The position numbers were made by a program, and so were the translations under genes. A stretch of 64,000 bases of DNA from Ga0077530 sp035565975. GTDB taxonomy: Bacteria; Pseudomonadota; Alphaproteobacteria; Rhizobiales; Hyphomicrobiaceae. The notes under the pieces are model-generated. The model was not told where the DNA came from. It ran no database searches and saw only the letters and a program-made list of their open reading frames with translations. The stretch spans positions 1 through 64,000 of the forward strand of contig DATMRT010000074.1 in NCBI GenBank assembly GCA_035565975.1. The letters run 5' to 3'. Shown here piece after piece: positions 1 through 7,736 of this stretch (position 1 is its first letter; every line of letters starts with the position of its first letter).

Positions 1-42
1 GCTTGCGAGAGTATGCGACCTACCCGCGGAGACAGCAATATT

Positions 43-158
43 CCCTCGCCCCGCACTTCGCGGGGAGAGGGCTAGGGTGAGGGGCGGCGGCATACGCTGA
101 CGTCGCACGAGATCCCGCCCCTCATCCCAACCTTCTCCCCGCACGCGGGGAGAAGGGG
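43..158. repeat. Composite palindromic repeat, copy 1 (two hairpins around a conserved core)
   Basis: Two GC-rich hairpins (43-71 and 131-156) flank a spacer that contains the 14-mer catacgctgacgtc at 91-104. The hairpin stems carry the motifs ctctccccgc and cttctccccgc with their complements, and each stem has a tail of the ccctcatccc or gggtgagggg type. The same parts recur at 6829-6906, 36914-37030 and, degraded, 55919-56010. It lies 3' of cysS, about 50 bp past its stop. This is a Hyphomicrobiales-type intergenic palindromic repeat; a role in transcript 3'-end formation is inferred only from position. Confidence 0.8.
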
Positions 159-206
159 AATGTTGTGCGCGGGGCGACGCTTCTGCTCGATGCGCGAGCG
201 ACATGG

Positions 207-1640
207 TCATCGCTTGACCTCCCACGTCGTGATCGGCTCGCCCGTTTGCGGGTCCTTGCCGTCCTTGAGCTGGATGCCCATGGCGGCGAGTTCATCGCGG
301 ATGCGGTCGCTTTCTTTCCAATCCTTCGCCTTGCGAGCGGCGAGGCGGGCGGCAACGAGCTGATCCACGGCAGGACCATCGACGGACACACCGGATGAAC
401 GCGCCTTCTTCCATTCGGTCTCGACCGAAAGCAGAAGACCCAGCATATTTGCAGCCGCCTTGAAACGAGCGGGTGCGTTGGTTTCGTCTCCGTCGCGAGC
501 AACGTCATACGCCGCGTGGAGATGGGTAATCGCCGCCGGCGTATTCAGGTCGTCGCAAAGCGCCGCCTCTACGTCCAGTGCGAAATCGCTGGTCCCGACC
601 GGCGCGACGTCGCCAATCACGCGATACCAGTTGTCGAGTAGCTTCTCCGCGATCTCCAAGCTGCGAATCGAGAAATCGATCGGCTGCCTGTACTGTGTCA
701 TGAGCATCGCAAGGCGCAACACTTCCCCCGGCCAACGCCGACCGCCAAAGTTCGTCGTCTCCAACAACTCATTGATCGTCACGAAATTCCCGAGGCTCTT
801 GGACATCTTCTCGCCCTCGACCTGCAGGAAGCCGTTGTGCATCCACACGTTCGCCATCACTGGCGTGCCATGCGCGCAACGCGACTGCGCGATCTCGTTC
901 TCATGGTGCGGGAACACGAGATCGATGCCGCCGCCGTGAATATCGAAGACATCACCGAGGTGCTTCCCCGCCATGGCCGAGCACTCGAGGTGCCAGCCCG
1001 GCCGGCCCGGCGTCGCGATGCCGGCCGGCGACGGCCAAGCCGGCTCGCCGGGCTTCGACGGCTTCCAAAGCACGAAATCCATCGGCCCGCGCTTGTATGG
1101 CGCAACGTCCACGCGCGCGCCGGCCTCCATCTCCTCGAGCGAGCGGCGCGCCAGCTTGCCGTAGTCGGGCATGGAGCCGACCGCGAACAGCACATGATCC
1201 TCGGCCACGTACGCGTGCCCATTGGCAACCAGCTCGTCGCAGAGAACGCGCATCTCGGCGATATGGTCGGTGGCGCGCGGCTCGACGGTCGGCGGCAGCA
1301 CGCCGAGTGCCGCGATGTCCTTGTGGAACTGCGCCGTCGTTTCCTCCGTGAGCTTGCGGATGGCCTCGGTCGGCGGCAGGTCGGGATAGCGCTCGACGGC
1401 GCGCGCGTTGATCTTGTCGTCCACGTCCGTGATGTTGCGCGCGTACGTGACGTGCTTCTCGCCATAGATGTGGCGGAGCAGGCGGAAGAGCACATCGAAG
1501 ACGATGATGGGCCGCGCGTTGCCGATGTGCGCGAGGTCGTAGACGGTCGGCCCGCAGACGTACATGCGCACGTTCTTCGGATCGATCGGCTGGAACGGCT
1601 CCTTGCGCCGCGTCAGCGTATTGTAGAGCGTGAGCGTCAT
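207..1640 (-). CDS. cysS: Cysteine--tRNA ligase
   Basis: Class I aminoacyl-tRNA synthetase that charges tRNA-Cys with cysteine in the cytoplasm. The 477-residue protein has the HIGH-type signature HIGN at residues 38-41 after the conserved CGPTVYD stretch, and the KMSKS loop at residues 278-282. The family's zinc ligands are visible as Cys29, Cys220, His245 and Glu249. Length is close to the usual 460-480. The ATG at 1638-1640 is a natural start because the protein begins with the typical short strand before the catalytic fold. It is transcribed alone on the minus strand; palindromic repeat copy 1 lies beyond the stop. No odd features. Confidence 0.97.
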   Translation of the reverse strand: MTLTLYNTLTRRKEPFQPIDPKNVRMYVCGPTVYDLAHIGNARPIIVFDVLFRLLRHIYGEKHVTYARNITDVDDKINARAVERYPDLPPTEAIRKLTEETTAQFHKDIAALGVLPPTVEPRATDHIAEMRVLCDELVANGHAYVAEDHVLFAVGSMPDYGKLARRSLEEMEAGARVDVAPYKRGPMDFVLWKPSKPGEPAWPSPAGIATPGRPGWHLECSAMAGKHLGDVFDIHGGGIDLVFPHHENEIAQSRCAHGTPVMANVWMHNGFLQVEGEKMSKSLGNFVTINELLETTNFGGRRWPGEVLRLAMLMTQYRQPIDFSIRSLEIAEKLLDNWYRVIGDVAPVGTSDFALDVEAALCDDLNTPAAITHLHAAYDVARDGDETNAPARFKAAANMLGLLLSVETEWKKARSSGVSVDGPAVDQLVAARLAARKAKDWKESDRIRDELAAMGIQLKDGKDPQTGEPITTWEVKR

Positions 1641-1898
1641 GCCGCACCTGTTCCATGGCCGGCGGGGCGGTCTCTGTGCTCTGAATGTCCGGCAAAGAAA
1701 CGCGGCCGCGCCAGCAGTCTGCTAGCCCGTGATGACTGTAGCGCCGCAACAGGGGGCGGCAGCAAGAATTTGCGCGTTCCGGTCCATGACGGGCAGCTTA
1801 TCCGCCGTTGCGTGCGAACCGTCAAGCCGCGACGGGCGACGGCGTGAAAATTAGGATGGATGTTGCGTCTATCGTCTCGAGTGCGCCGAATGGCTTGC

Positions 1899-2735
1899 TC
1901 ACTGGAAGGGATAGACCGCGATCACCGCAAGAAAGACGATATTCGTCGCGGCATGGCAGATGATCGGCAGCCAGAGGCTGCCCGTGCGCCAGAGCAGCCA
2001 AGAAAAGAAAAGCCCCCCAAGAAAGACCTCGAGGAGCCCGGCAACGGAGTAGCCGAGGTGGAAGCTCGTCCACGCGACATTCGCAACGATCGCCGCCGGC
2101 CAGAAACCGCCGCGCCAGCGGGCGAGCGCGGAGAGCACGAAACCGCGGAACAGAAGCTCTTCCGAGACTGGTGCCCCGATGCCGACCGCCAACGCCGTTA
2201 CCGGCCACATCGGAGCCTGGAGCATGGGCAGAAACGGGGCCACGTCCGCCATGAAGAGATCGGGTCGGAGCAGGTAAACGATCAGATTGTAAGTGCCGAT
2301 CACGAGCACCAGTCCGGCGAGCGCGATCAGGATCTCGCCGCTACCCGGAAAGCCGCGATGGAGCTGCAGCACGGCGCGCCGGTCGCCGCCGAAAAGCCCC
2401 GCCGCCCACCAGGCAAAGGCGATGACGCAGACCTGCGAGAGGGCGAGGAACACGAGAATGGACGTCAGCAGGCGCTTGTCGGCCGGGATGCCTGCGACCA
2501 GATGCGTCTCGCCGGCCGCCACATACGCACCGAGGACGCCGCCGAGAAGCTGCAGGCCCGCCTGCACGATGAGCGCCAACACGAGTGCGACGAGCGGCGG
2601 CCATGCGCTGCGGGCATCGTAGCGAGGCCGGCCGGCGAGGAGCTGGTTTGGCAAGGCTTCTTGTCTCTTTCCGGTCACGCGGTCGTAAGGATTACCACGC
2701 GAAATTGATCGGACGACGTTGCACGCCATCCACAC
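1899..2735 (-). CDS. CPBP family intramembrane glutamic endopeptidase
   Basis: Predicted inner-membrane protease of the CPBP/CAAX-processing (Rce1-like, Abi) family. The 278-residue protein has several hydrophobic helices and the three family motifs near its C terminus: EELLFRGFV (paired glutamates and arginine), FHLGY, and HAATN. These provide the catalytic Glu and His residues within the membrane. The substrate cannot be told from sequence. It follows cysS on the same strand with a 258-bp gap that shows no gene, so it is probably a separate transcript. The first dozen residues are not membrane-like and the true start could be slightly downstream. Confidence 0.9.
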   Translation of the reverse strand: MWMACNVVRSISRGNPYDRVTGKRQEALPNQLLAGRPRYDARSAWPPLVALVLALIVQAGLQLLGGVLGAYVAAGETHLVAGIPADKRLLTSILVFLALSQVCVIAFAWWAAGLFGGDRRAVLQLHRGFPGSGEILIALAGLVLVIGTYNLIVYLLRPDLFMADVAPFLPMLQAPMWPVTALAVGIGAPVSEELLFRGFVLSALARWRGGFWPAAIVANVAWTSFHLGYSVAGLLEVFLGGLFFSWLLWRTGSLWLPIICHAATNIVFLAVIAVYPFQ

Positions 2736-2774
2736 GTGTGGCTGAGCGCGCTTTCAATTGGTTGTCTGCCATCC

Positions 2775-2780
2775 TATATT
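2775..2780 (+). promoter_or_regulatory. Possible -10 element of ssrA
   Basis: TATATT lies a few bases before the first hairpin of the ssrA precursor. A weak -35 candidate (tttcaa) sits 17 bp upstream. Position fits, but the -35 match is poor and there is no comparison to support it. Confidence 0.3.
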
Positions 2781-2782
2781 GA

Positions 2783-3150
2783 GGTTGCCGGATTCGTCCG
2801 GCTATGGCGATAAATGGACATCGGAATAAGCCTTTCGGACCCGGGGGCGGTACCCGGCGCCTCCACCATCAGCCCACGAGGATCAGGCCGCGAAAGCGGC
2901 GCCCGCAAGGAGATCCAAGTGCAGTCGTGGTCTGTTGCTGGGGGCGAAATAGGATCGACGAGGGTGTAAAGGGTGCTCTTTTGCCCGGCATGATACCGCC
3001 GTTATCGGGTCACCAGAATAGTTGCCAATGACAACTATGCTGAGGCTGCCGTCGCTGCGTAATGCAGCTCCGTTAGCCTGAACTTGAAGCCCTGGCGTCT
3101 AGCAACGTCAGGCGCGGTTCGGAGGGCACCGGGCAACAGAAGCCCTCCAC
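2783..3150 (+). ncRNA. ssrA: Transfer-messenger RNA, circularly permuted two-piece form
   Basis: Rescues stalled ribosomes and adds a degradation tag. The gene is permuted as in other alphaproteobacteria: the acceptor piece comes first. It shows a hairpin with TTCG loop (2787-2802), a T arm (stem ccggg/cccgg, 2841-2856) and the 3' acceptor strand ending in CCA at 2868. After an intervening segment the coding piece begins with gggggcg at 2940, which pairs with the acceptor strand cgcctcc, including the G3-U pair that alanyl-tRNA synthetase recognises. The tag frame runs from GCC at 3024 to TAA at 3060-3062 and reads ANDNYAEAAVAA. Hairpins at 3091-3111 and 3121-3148 complete the coding piece. 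Outer ends are approximate. Confidence 0.92.
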
Positions 3151-3212
3151 TTCGCCTCCATGCGGGCGGCATTGAGGTGCACTGAGCGGCTGGTGCGAAG
3201 ACTGATGCAAGC

Positions 3213-3932
3213 ATGACGGCAGAGCAAGACATCGATTACGACGCGTTGGCGCAGGAGGCCATGCGTGGCGTCGTGCGCGCGGTGTTGACCAGGGTCCAGA
3301 AGTCCGGCCTTCCCGGCAACCACCATTTCTACATCGCGTTCGATACGCGCCACCCGGGCGTCGTCCTTTCGAAGCGCCTCAAGGCCAAGTACGCCGAGGA
3401 AATGACGATCGTGCTCCAGCACCGCTTCTGGGAGCTGATCGTCACCGACGCGCGCTTCGAGGTGAAGCTCACCTTCGACGGTATTCCGGAGCGGCTCGTC
3501 ATTCCGTTCGCGGCCATCAAGGTCTTTTTCGATCCGAGCGTGCCCTACGGCCTTCAGTTCGACGAGGCCGGCGCGGCCAGGAGCGGGAGCGGCAGCGTCG
3601 TCGGCCTCAATGAGGATACCGGCATCGGCGGGCAGATCTCCGGCATTCCAGGCATAGCGCGCGCCTCGCAGCGGCCGTCGGTGGGAGACAGGAAGCGTCC
3701 CGTGCGCCGCACGCGCTCGGAGAAGGACGACGACGGGGCCTCACTCGGCGAGGAGATCGCGGAGAGCCCGACGGGGCACCGCATCGAGCCCACGCAGCGG
3801 CCGCAGGCAGCCCTGATTCCCGTGCCGACGGGGACCGAGGGTGAGATGGATATCACCACGTCGACCGAGCAGCAGGATCAAGGCGGACAGGACAACGTGA
3901 TCAGCCTCGATCGTTTTCGCAAGAAGCCCTAG
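3213..3932 (+). CDS. sspB: SspB family ClpXP adaptor (alpha type)
   Basis: Predicted adaptor that tethers ssrA-tagged proteins to the ClpXP protease. Residues 1 to about 120 form the SspB fold, with the conserved stretches GVVRAVL, FYIAFDT, RHPGV and a hydrophobic patch ending in IKVFFDPS. The remaining half is a low-complexity, charged linker with a hydrophobic, basic C-terminal tail (ISLDRFRKKP), like the ClpX-docking tail of SspB proteins. The 239-residue length is longer than the gamma-type protein because of the linker. The gene starts about 60 bp after the ssrA coding piece on the same strand, and a hairpin terminator follows at 3971. Function is inferred from family. Confidence 0.9.
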   Translation: MTAEQDIDYDALAQEAMRGVVRAVLTRVQKSGLPGNHHFYIAFDTRHPGVVLSKRLKAKYAEEMTIVLQHRFWELIVTDARFEVKLTFDGIPERLVIPFAAIKVFFDPSVPYGLQFDEAGAARSGSGSVVGLNEDTGIGGQISGIPGIARASQRPSVGDRKRPVRRTRSEKDDDGASLGEEIAESPTGHRIEPTQRPQAALIPVPTGTEGEMDITTSTEQQDQGGQDNVISLDRFRKKP

Positions 3933-3970
3933 TCTCGGACGCCTGTCGCGCGTCATCCAGTCGATGAGTG

Positions 3971-4008
3971 AGCCCGTTCGGCAGATGCCCGAGCGGGCTT
4001 ATATTTTT
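3971..4008 (+). terminator. Rho-independent terminator of sspB
   Basis: An 11-bp stem (agcccgttcgg paired with ccgagcgggct, one G-U pair) with a short loop is followed by a T-rich run ending near 4008. It sits 38 bp after the sspB stop and ahead of the next gene's Shine-Dalgarno sequence, which rules out translation of the SDR gene from further upstream. Confidence 0.85.
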
Positions 4009-4035
4009 GGCGTGCTGCGAACCGGGAGGACCAGA

Positions 4036-4806
4036 ATGAAGCCGATCGGGCTCTTCAATGGGCAGTGCGCGCTCGTCACGGGCTCTGCTTCGAACATCGG
4101 ACGTGCCATCGCCGAGGCCCTGGCGGCGGAAGGCGCCAGAGTTCTGCTCGCCGATATCGATCCGGAGCGAAATGCGGCAACATTGGCGGCCATCACCGCC
4201 GCCGGCGGGCGCGCGGAAACCATCACCACCGATCTTTCGACGCCCGATGGCTGGCGCGGACTTCTGGCGCGCGTAGGAGACGTGCCGCTCGACATGTTCG
4301 TGCATTCGGCCTGCCCCCCGCGCAAGGAGGTGGACAATGCCGCCGCCGTCAGCGAGGCGACCTGGGATGCCTTCCAGAACGTGAATGTGCGCTCGGGCTA
4401 TTTCCTCGGCCGCGAGATCGCGGGCGCCATGCAGGCCCGCGGGACGAAGGGGCGCTTGCTTTTCATTACCTCGCTGCACGCCGAGACGCCGCGCAACCTG
4501 CCGCACTATTCGGCTGCCAAGGCGGGACAGACCATGATCGTGCGCGAGCTCGCCCGCCATTTCGGTCCGGCCGGCATCCGCGTCAACGCGATCGCGCCGG
4601 GCGCCATTCCGGGCGGCGGGTTCAATGCGGCGGCCTATGATTTCGACGGGAAGATCGCGCTCGGACGGCTCGGCACGGCGGCCGATCTAGCAGGGCCGGC
4701 GCTCGCCCTGCTCTCTGATCGCTTCGCCGGTTACATTACCGGCACCACGCTCGTCGTCGACGGCGGCATCGATCTCTTCAACTGGATCAAGCCGACTTGG
4801 GGGTGA
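4036..4806 (+). CDS. SDR family NAD(P)-dependent oxidoreductase
   Basis: Classical short-chain dehydrogenase/reductase of 256 residues; the substrate is unknown. The glycine-rich cofactor loop TGSASNIG is near residue 16, the SDR core continues through HSAC (in place of the usual NNAG), and the catalytic Ser is in ITSLH with the Tyr-x3-Lys pair in HYSAAKAG. The C terminus has the family's ITGTTLVVDGG. An open frame extends back to 3964, but that part crosses the sspB terminator. The ATG at 4036 has a strong gggagga ribosome site at 4024-4030, so that start is chosen. HSAC instead of NNAG is a mild deviation that does not exclude activity. Confidence 0.9.
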   Translation: MKPIGLFNGQCALVTGSASNIGRAIAEALAAEGARVLLADIDPERNAATLAAITAAGGRAETITTDLSTPDGWRGLLARVGDVPLDMFVHSACPPRKEVDNAAAVSEATWDAFQNVNVRSGYFLGREIAGAMQARGTKGRLLFITSLHAETPRNLPHYSAAKAGQTMIVRELARHFGPAGIRVNAIAPGAIPGGGFNAAAYDFDGKIALGRLGTAADLAGPALALLSDRFAGYITGTTLVVDGGIDLFNWIKPTWG

Positions 4807-4888
4807 GCAGAGTTGCCGCCGGCTGCTGGGAAACGTTCTCCGCATTCCGCGTGGCGGTATGCCGGCGGCGGCAATCAACTTCGACGGA

Positions 4889-5593
4889 TCAGCCCTTCCC
4901 ATTCCGGCCGTAACCGGAGAAGCGATCGGCTACGCGCGCCATCTCATCGCGTGCCAGGACGTGCGGGGTCCCGAGCATCAGCACTTTGACGTACTGCTCC
5001 GCCAGCACCTCGACCTCCTCGGCGAGCGCCAGGGCGGCTGTTCCATTGGCGCCGACCGCAACCTGGCCGTGGTTGGCCATCAGGCAGGCATTGCGCCGCG
5101 CAAGCCCCTCTGCAACGTGACGCGCCAGCTCCTCGCTGCCGAACGTGGCATACGGTACCAGCGGAATATCGTCGCCGCCCGCTGCTGCGACCATATAGTG
5201 AAACGCCGGGATCGCACGGCGCGCGCAGGCGAGCACGGTCGCGTGCATCGAGTGGCAATGGACGATGGCCCCGACATCGGGCCTCGAGCGGTAGATGGAC
5301 AGATGGAAAAGCAGCTCGCTCGACGGCGCCTGCTGCCCTGGCGGGATACGCCCGTCGAGGCGAACGAGCACGATATCGGCGGGTGTGATGAGGTCGTACG
5401 CGAGCCCGGTCGGCGTAATGAGAAGGCCATCCTCGAAGCGCGACGAAACGTTGCCCGAGCGGCCCGGCGACAGGCCGCGGCGGCTCATGGCGAGGGCGGT
5501 ATCGACGACGCTCCGGCGCGCGATGAGCTCGGCAGTGCCGCGCTGGGGTAGTCGCCGGCCAACCCCGATCGCTCTGCCAATCTCACGCGCCAT
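4889..5593 (-). CDS. Class II aldolase/adducin family protein
   Basis: Predicted zinc-dependent aldolase or decarboxylase-like enzyme of the L-fuculose-1-phosphate aldolase fold, about 234 residues. Conserved blocks are SGNVSSR (phosphate binding), TPTGLAYD, a glutamate in PSSELLFH, the metal histidines in AIVHCHSMHA, and the third histidine in LMANHGQVAVG. The real sugar-phosphate substrate cannot be deduced. The frame stays open to a TTG at 5644, but ATG at 5591-5593 fits the family length better. It diverges from the COG0523 GTPase gene, with about 65 bp between starts that show no obvious operator. Confidence 0.88.
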   Translation of the reverse strand: MAREIGRAIGVGRRLPQRGTAELIARRSVVDTALAMSRRGLSPGRSGNVSSRFEDGLLITPTGLAYDLITPADIVLVRLDGRIPPGQQAPSSELLFHLSIYRSRPDVGAIVHCHSMHATVLACARRAIPAFHYMVAAAGGDDIPLVPYATFGSEELARHVAEGLARRNACLMANHGQVAVGANGTAALALAEEVEVLAEQYVKVLMLGTPHVLARDEMARVADRFSGYGRNGKG

Positions 5594-5658
5594 GATCCGA
5601 CTCCCAATCCACTTCGCAACCCGGTAGCCTGCCCGGCGAGACAAGAACGAGAGCCGAT

Positions 5659-6843
5659 ATGAGCATGACCCCGAACCCCGCCATACCGATCACCGTCCTG
5701 ACCGGCTTCCTCGGGTCAGGCAAGACGACGCTCCTGAAGCGCCTGCTCGACGACCCGGCGATGGCCGGCACTGCCGTCATCATCAACGAGTTCGGCGAAG
5801 TCGGCATCGATGATGCTCTCGTCGAAAAAATTGACGAGGATGCCGTCCTGCTCCCCTCGGGGTGCGTGTGCTGCGCCGTGAGCGGGGATCTCGTGCAGGC
5901 CCTTGAGCGGATGCACACCAAGTCGCTTTGGGGCGACATCCCGCCGATGCAGCGCGTTGTCCTCGAGACTACCGGCCTCGCCGATCCAACGCCGATCGTT
6001 CACACGCTGATGACGGAAGAAAGCCTCTACCGCATCTATCAGCTCGACGCCGTTGTCACGACCGTCGATGCCCAACTCGGATTACACCAGATCGAAGCAC
6101 ATTTCGAGCCCGCAAAGCAGATTGCAATCGCTGATCGCCTCATTGTGACTAAGAGCGACCTAACGGAGACAGAGAGCGTTGAAGCGCTCGAGCGGCGGCT
6201 GCGCGCGCTCAATCCCGCGGGGCAGATCCGCCGCGCCGTCAAGGGCGACATCGCGCCGTCCGAGCTCATCGGTCTCGGCGCGCACGAACCGGCGCTGACG
6301 GGCGTCGATCCCGAGCGCTGGCTCGCCGCCGAGCGCTATAAGGAGGAGAACGGAAATCACGCACACGGCGCACATTGCGGCCCTGATTGCGGGCACGACC
6401 ATGGCCACGAACACCATCATCACGACCATCACGCCCACGACGAACAATGCGCCGATCCGCATTGTGATCATCCCGCGCACCAGCATCTGCACGGCATCCG
6501 CTCATTCTGCCTGACGTTTGCCGAACCGCTGGACGGTCGCGAGCTGTCGAATGCGATGCAGCTTCTCGCGCAACTCTACGGCGAGCGCCTGCTGCGCGTG
6601 AAAGGCATTCTCAACGTGAAGGATCGGACGAAGCCGTTCGTCGTCCACGGCGTGCAGCACATCTTCTATCCGCCGGAGACGCTCGCGCGCTGGCCGGGCG
6701 AGGACCATCGCTCGCGGCTCGTATTCATCACCAAGGATCTGCCGGAGGACAGCATACGCAAGCACTTCCGCCCATTCGTCGGTGAGGCGGAGGGGATCGC
6801 TACTCCCCTGTCCCCGCCTCCAGGGAGCGGCGGCATACGCTAG
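5659..6843 (+). CDS. CobW/COG0523 family GTP-binding metallochaperone, His-rich
   Basis: G3E-family GTPase of 394 residues related to CobW, ZNG1/YeiR and nitrile hydratase activators, which deliver metals to client enzymes. The P-loop GFLGSGKT is at residues 16-23 and the metal-binding GCVCC motif at about 68-72. Residues about 232-279 form a very His-rich segment with HxH runs and several Cys, which suggests zinc, cobalt or nickel storage. The C-terminal CobW domain follows. The last dozen residues and the TAG stop come from a palindromic repeat remnant (see 6829-6906). Metal and client are unknown; no cobalamin gene or urease is nearby. Confidence 0.9.
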   Translation: MSMTPNPAIPITVLTGFLGSGKTTLLKRLLDDPAMAGTAVIINEFGEVGIDDALVEKIDEDAVLLPSGCVCCAVSGDLVQALERMHTKSLWGDIPPMQRVVLETTGLADPTPIVHTLMTEESLYRIYQLDAVVTTVDAQLGLHQIEAHFEPAKQIAIADRLIVTKSDLTETESVEALERRLRALNPAGQIRRAVKGDIAPSELIGLGAHEPALTGVDPERWLAAERYKEENGNHAHGAHCGPDCGHDHGHEHHHHDHHAHDEQCADPHCDHPAHQHLHGIRSFCLTFAEPLDGRELSNAMQLLAQLYGERLLRVKGILNVKDRTKPFVVHGVQHIFYPPETLARWPGEDHRSRLVFITKDLPEDSIRKHFRPFVGEAEGIATPLSPPPGSGGIR

Positions 6844-6906
6844 CTAACGTCAGCGCAAGCTCCTGCCCCTCATCCCGACCTTCTCCCCGTAAGAACGGGG
6901 AGAAGG
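6829..6906. repeat. Composite palindromic repeat, copy 2 (partial)
   Basis: One hairpin (6879-6906, ccttctcccc/ggggagaagg) and the core region are present, but the partner hairpin is missing. The core reads catacgct then cgtc with five extra bases, compared with catacgctgacgtc in copies 1 and 3. The cobW-like gene ends inside it, at 6841-6843. Confidence 0.75.
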
Positions 6907-7047
6907 GGAAGAAGATGCGACGGCCTCAAACTCGAAGTCATCGCCGTTGCCGCCGCGGGCATAGCACGACAGTTTGATTGCGGAGCACCTCTTCCCAGCA
7001 GCCCGCGGCAAACAAAGAGCCCACCGCTGGACGCACCCGCACCTCTT

Positions 7048-7127
7048 CATGAGCGTGCGACCGCGTCGGCCGTTAGGCCGTGCCCGAAAGCATGAGCGCG
7101 CGACCGCGCGCCGGCCGTCAGGCCGTC
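7048..7127. repeat. Direct pair of about 34-bp palindromic units
   Basis: Two near-identical units start with catgagcg at 7048 and at 7091. Each reads on through gcgaccgcg to a small hairpin of the form cggccgtyaggccg. They lie 14 bp beyond the stop of the GNAT gene and differ in sequence from the ctccccg repeat family. They may act as the 3' end of the GNAT transcript, which is inferred from position. Confidence 0.7.
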
Positions 7128-7140
7128 TTCAAGAAGAGAG

Positions 7141-7584
7141 CTATCTCCGATACTGCAGGAACGGCGACTTCGTCGCGACCTTGTCGTAGAGGCCGCGCGC
7201 CCGATAATTGAATTCCTGCGTCGCCCAGTATGTGCGCGTTGCGCCGCGCGCATCTGCCTCGGCATAGACCTGCTCGATCAAGGCGCGACCAATGTCCTTG
7301 CCGCGCACCTTGGGATCGACGAACAGATCTTCGAGATAGCAGTACCATGTCGGCGACCACGTCGAGCGATGGAACAGGACGTGCGCAATACCGACCGGCA
7401 CATCGTCGTCGCCGACGGCGACTAGCCCGATATGAAAGCCCTCCTTGCCGCTGAGCAGGCGCTCCCAAGTCATCTCGATGACATCGTCGGCGACATTGGA
7501 CTTGTAGAACTCGATATAGCCCTTGAAGAGCGGCAGCCAGGCAGCCTTGTCCTTGGCCTCGAGGCGGCGAATGCGAATGCTCAT
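7141..7584 (-). CDS. GNAT family N-acetyltransferase
   Basis: Acetyl-CoA-dependent N-acetyltransferase of 147 residues. The fold begins with MSIRIRRLEAKDK. The central strand CYLEDLFVDPKVRGKDIG contains the R/Q-x-x-G-x-G/A-type acetyl-CoA loop (here RGKDIG), followed by helix ALIEQVYAEA and a late FYR-like stretch (FNYRARGLYDKV). This arrangement is typical of small-amine or amino-acid acetyltransferases. The substrate is unknown. An open frame reaches 7656, but the added residues are low-complexity and the ATG at 7582-7584 begins the domain precisely. Monocistronic; repeats at 7048-7127 lie directly downstream. Confidence 0.9.
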   Translation of the reverse strand: MSIRIRRLEAKDKAAWLPLFKGYIEFYKSNVADDVIEMTWERLLSGKEGFHIGLVAVGDDDVPVGIAHVLFHRSTWSPTWYCYLEDLFVDPKVRGKDIGRALIEQVYAEADARGATRTYWATQEFNYRARGLYDKVATKSPFLQYRR

Positions 7585-7736
7585 GGCGGATGATCCCGGT
7601 CGTTGGCTCGGAGAGGCTGCAGGATAGCGGGTGCCATTTCGAAGAGCCAGACGCACGATCGCTCCGGTCGGTGCGCGCCAATGGCGACCCGATCGAAGCG
7701 ATCATGCTCCAAGGGTAGAGTAGGGCTTACGCGCCG

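Noticed and set aside
3964..4035. Upstream extension of the SDR gene to 3964
   Set aside because: The added part crosses a clear terminator hairpin, and the ATG at 4036 has a strong Shine-Dalgarno.
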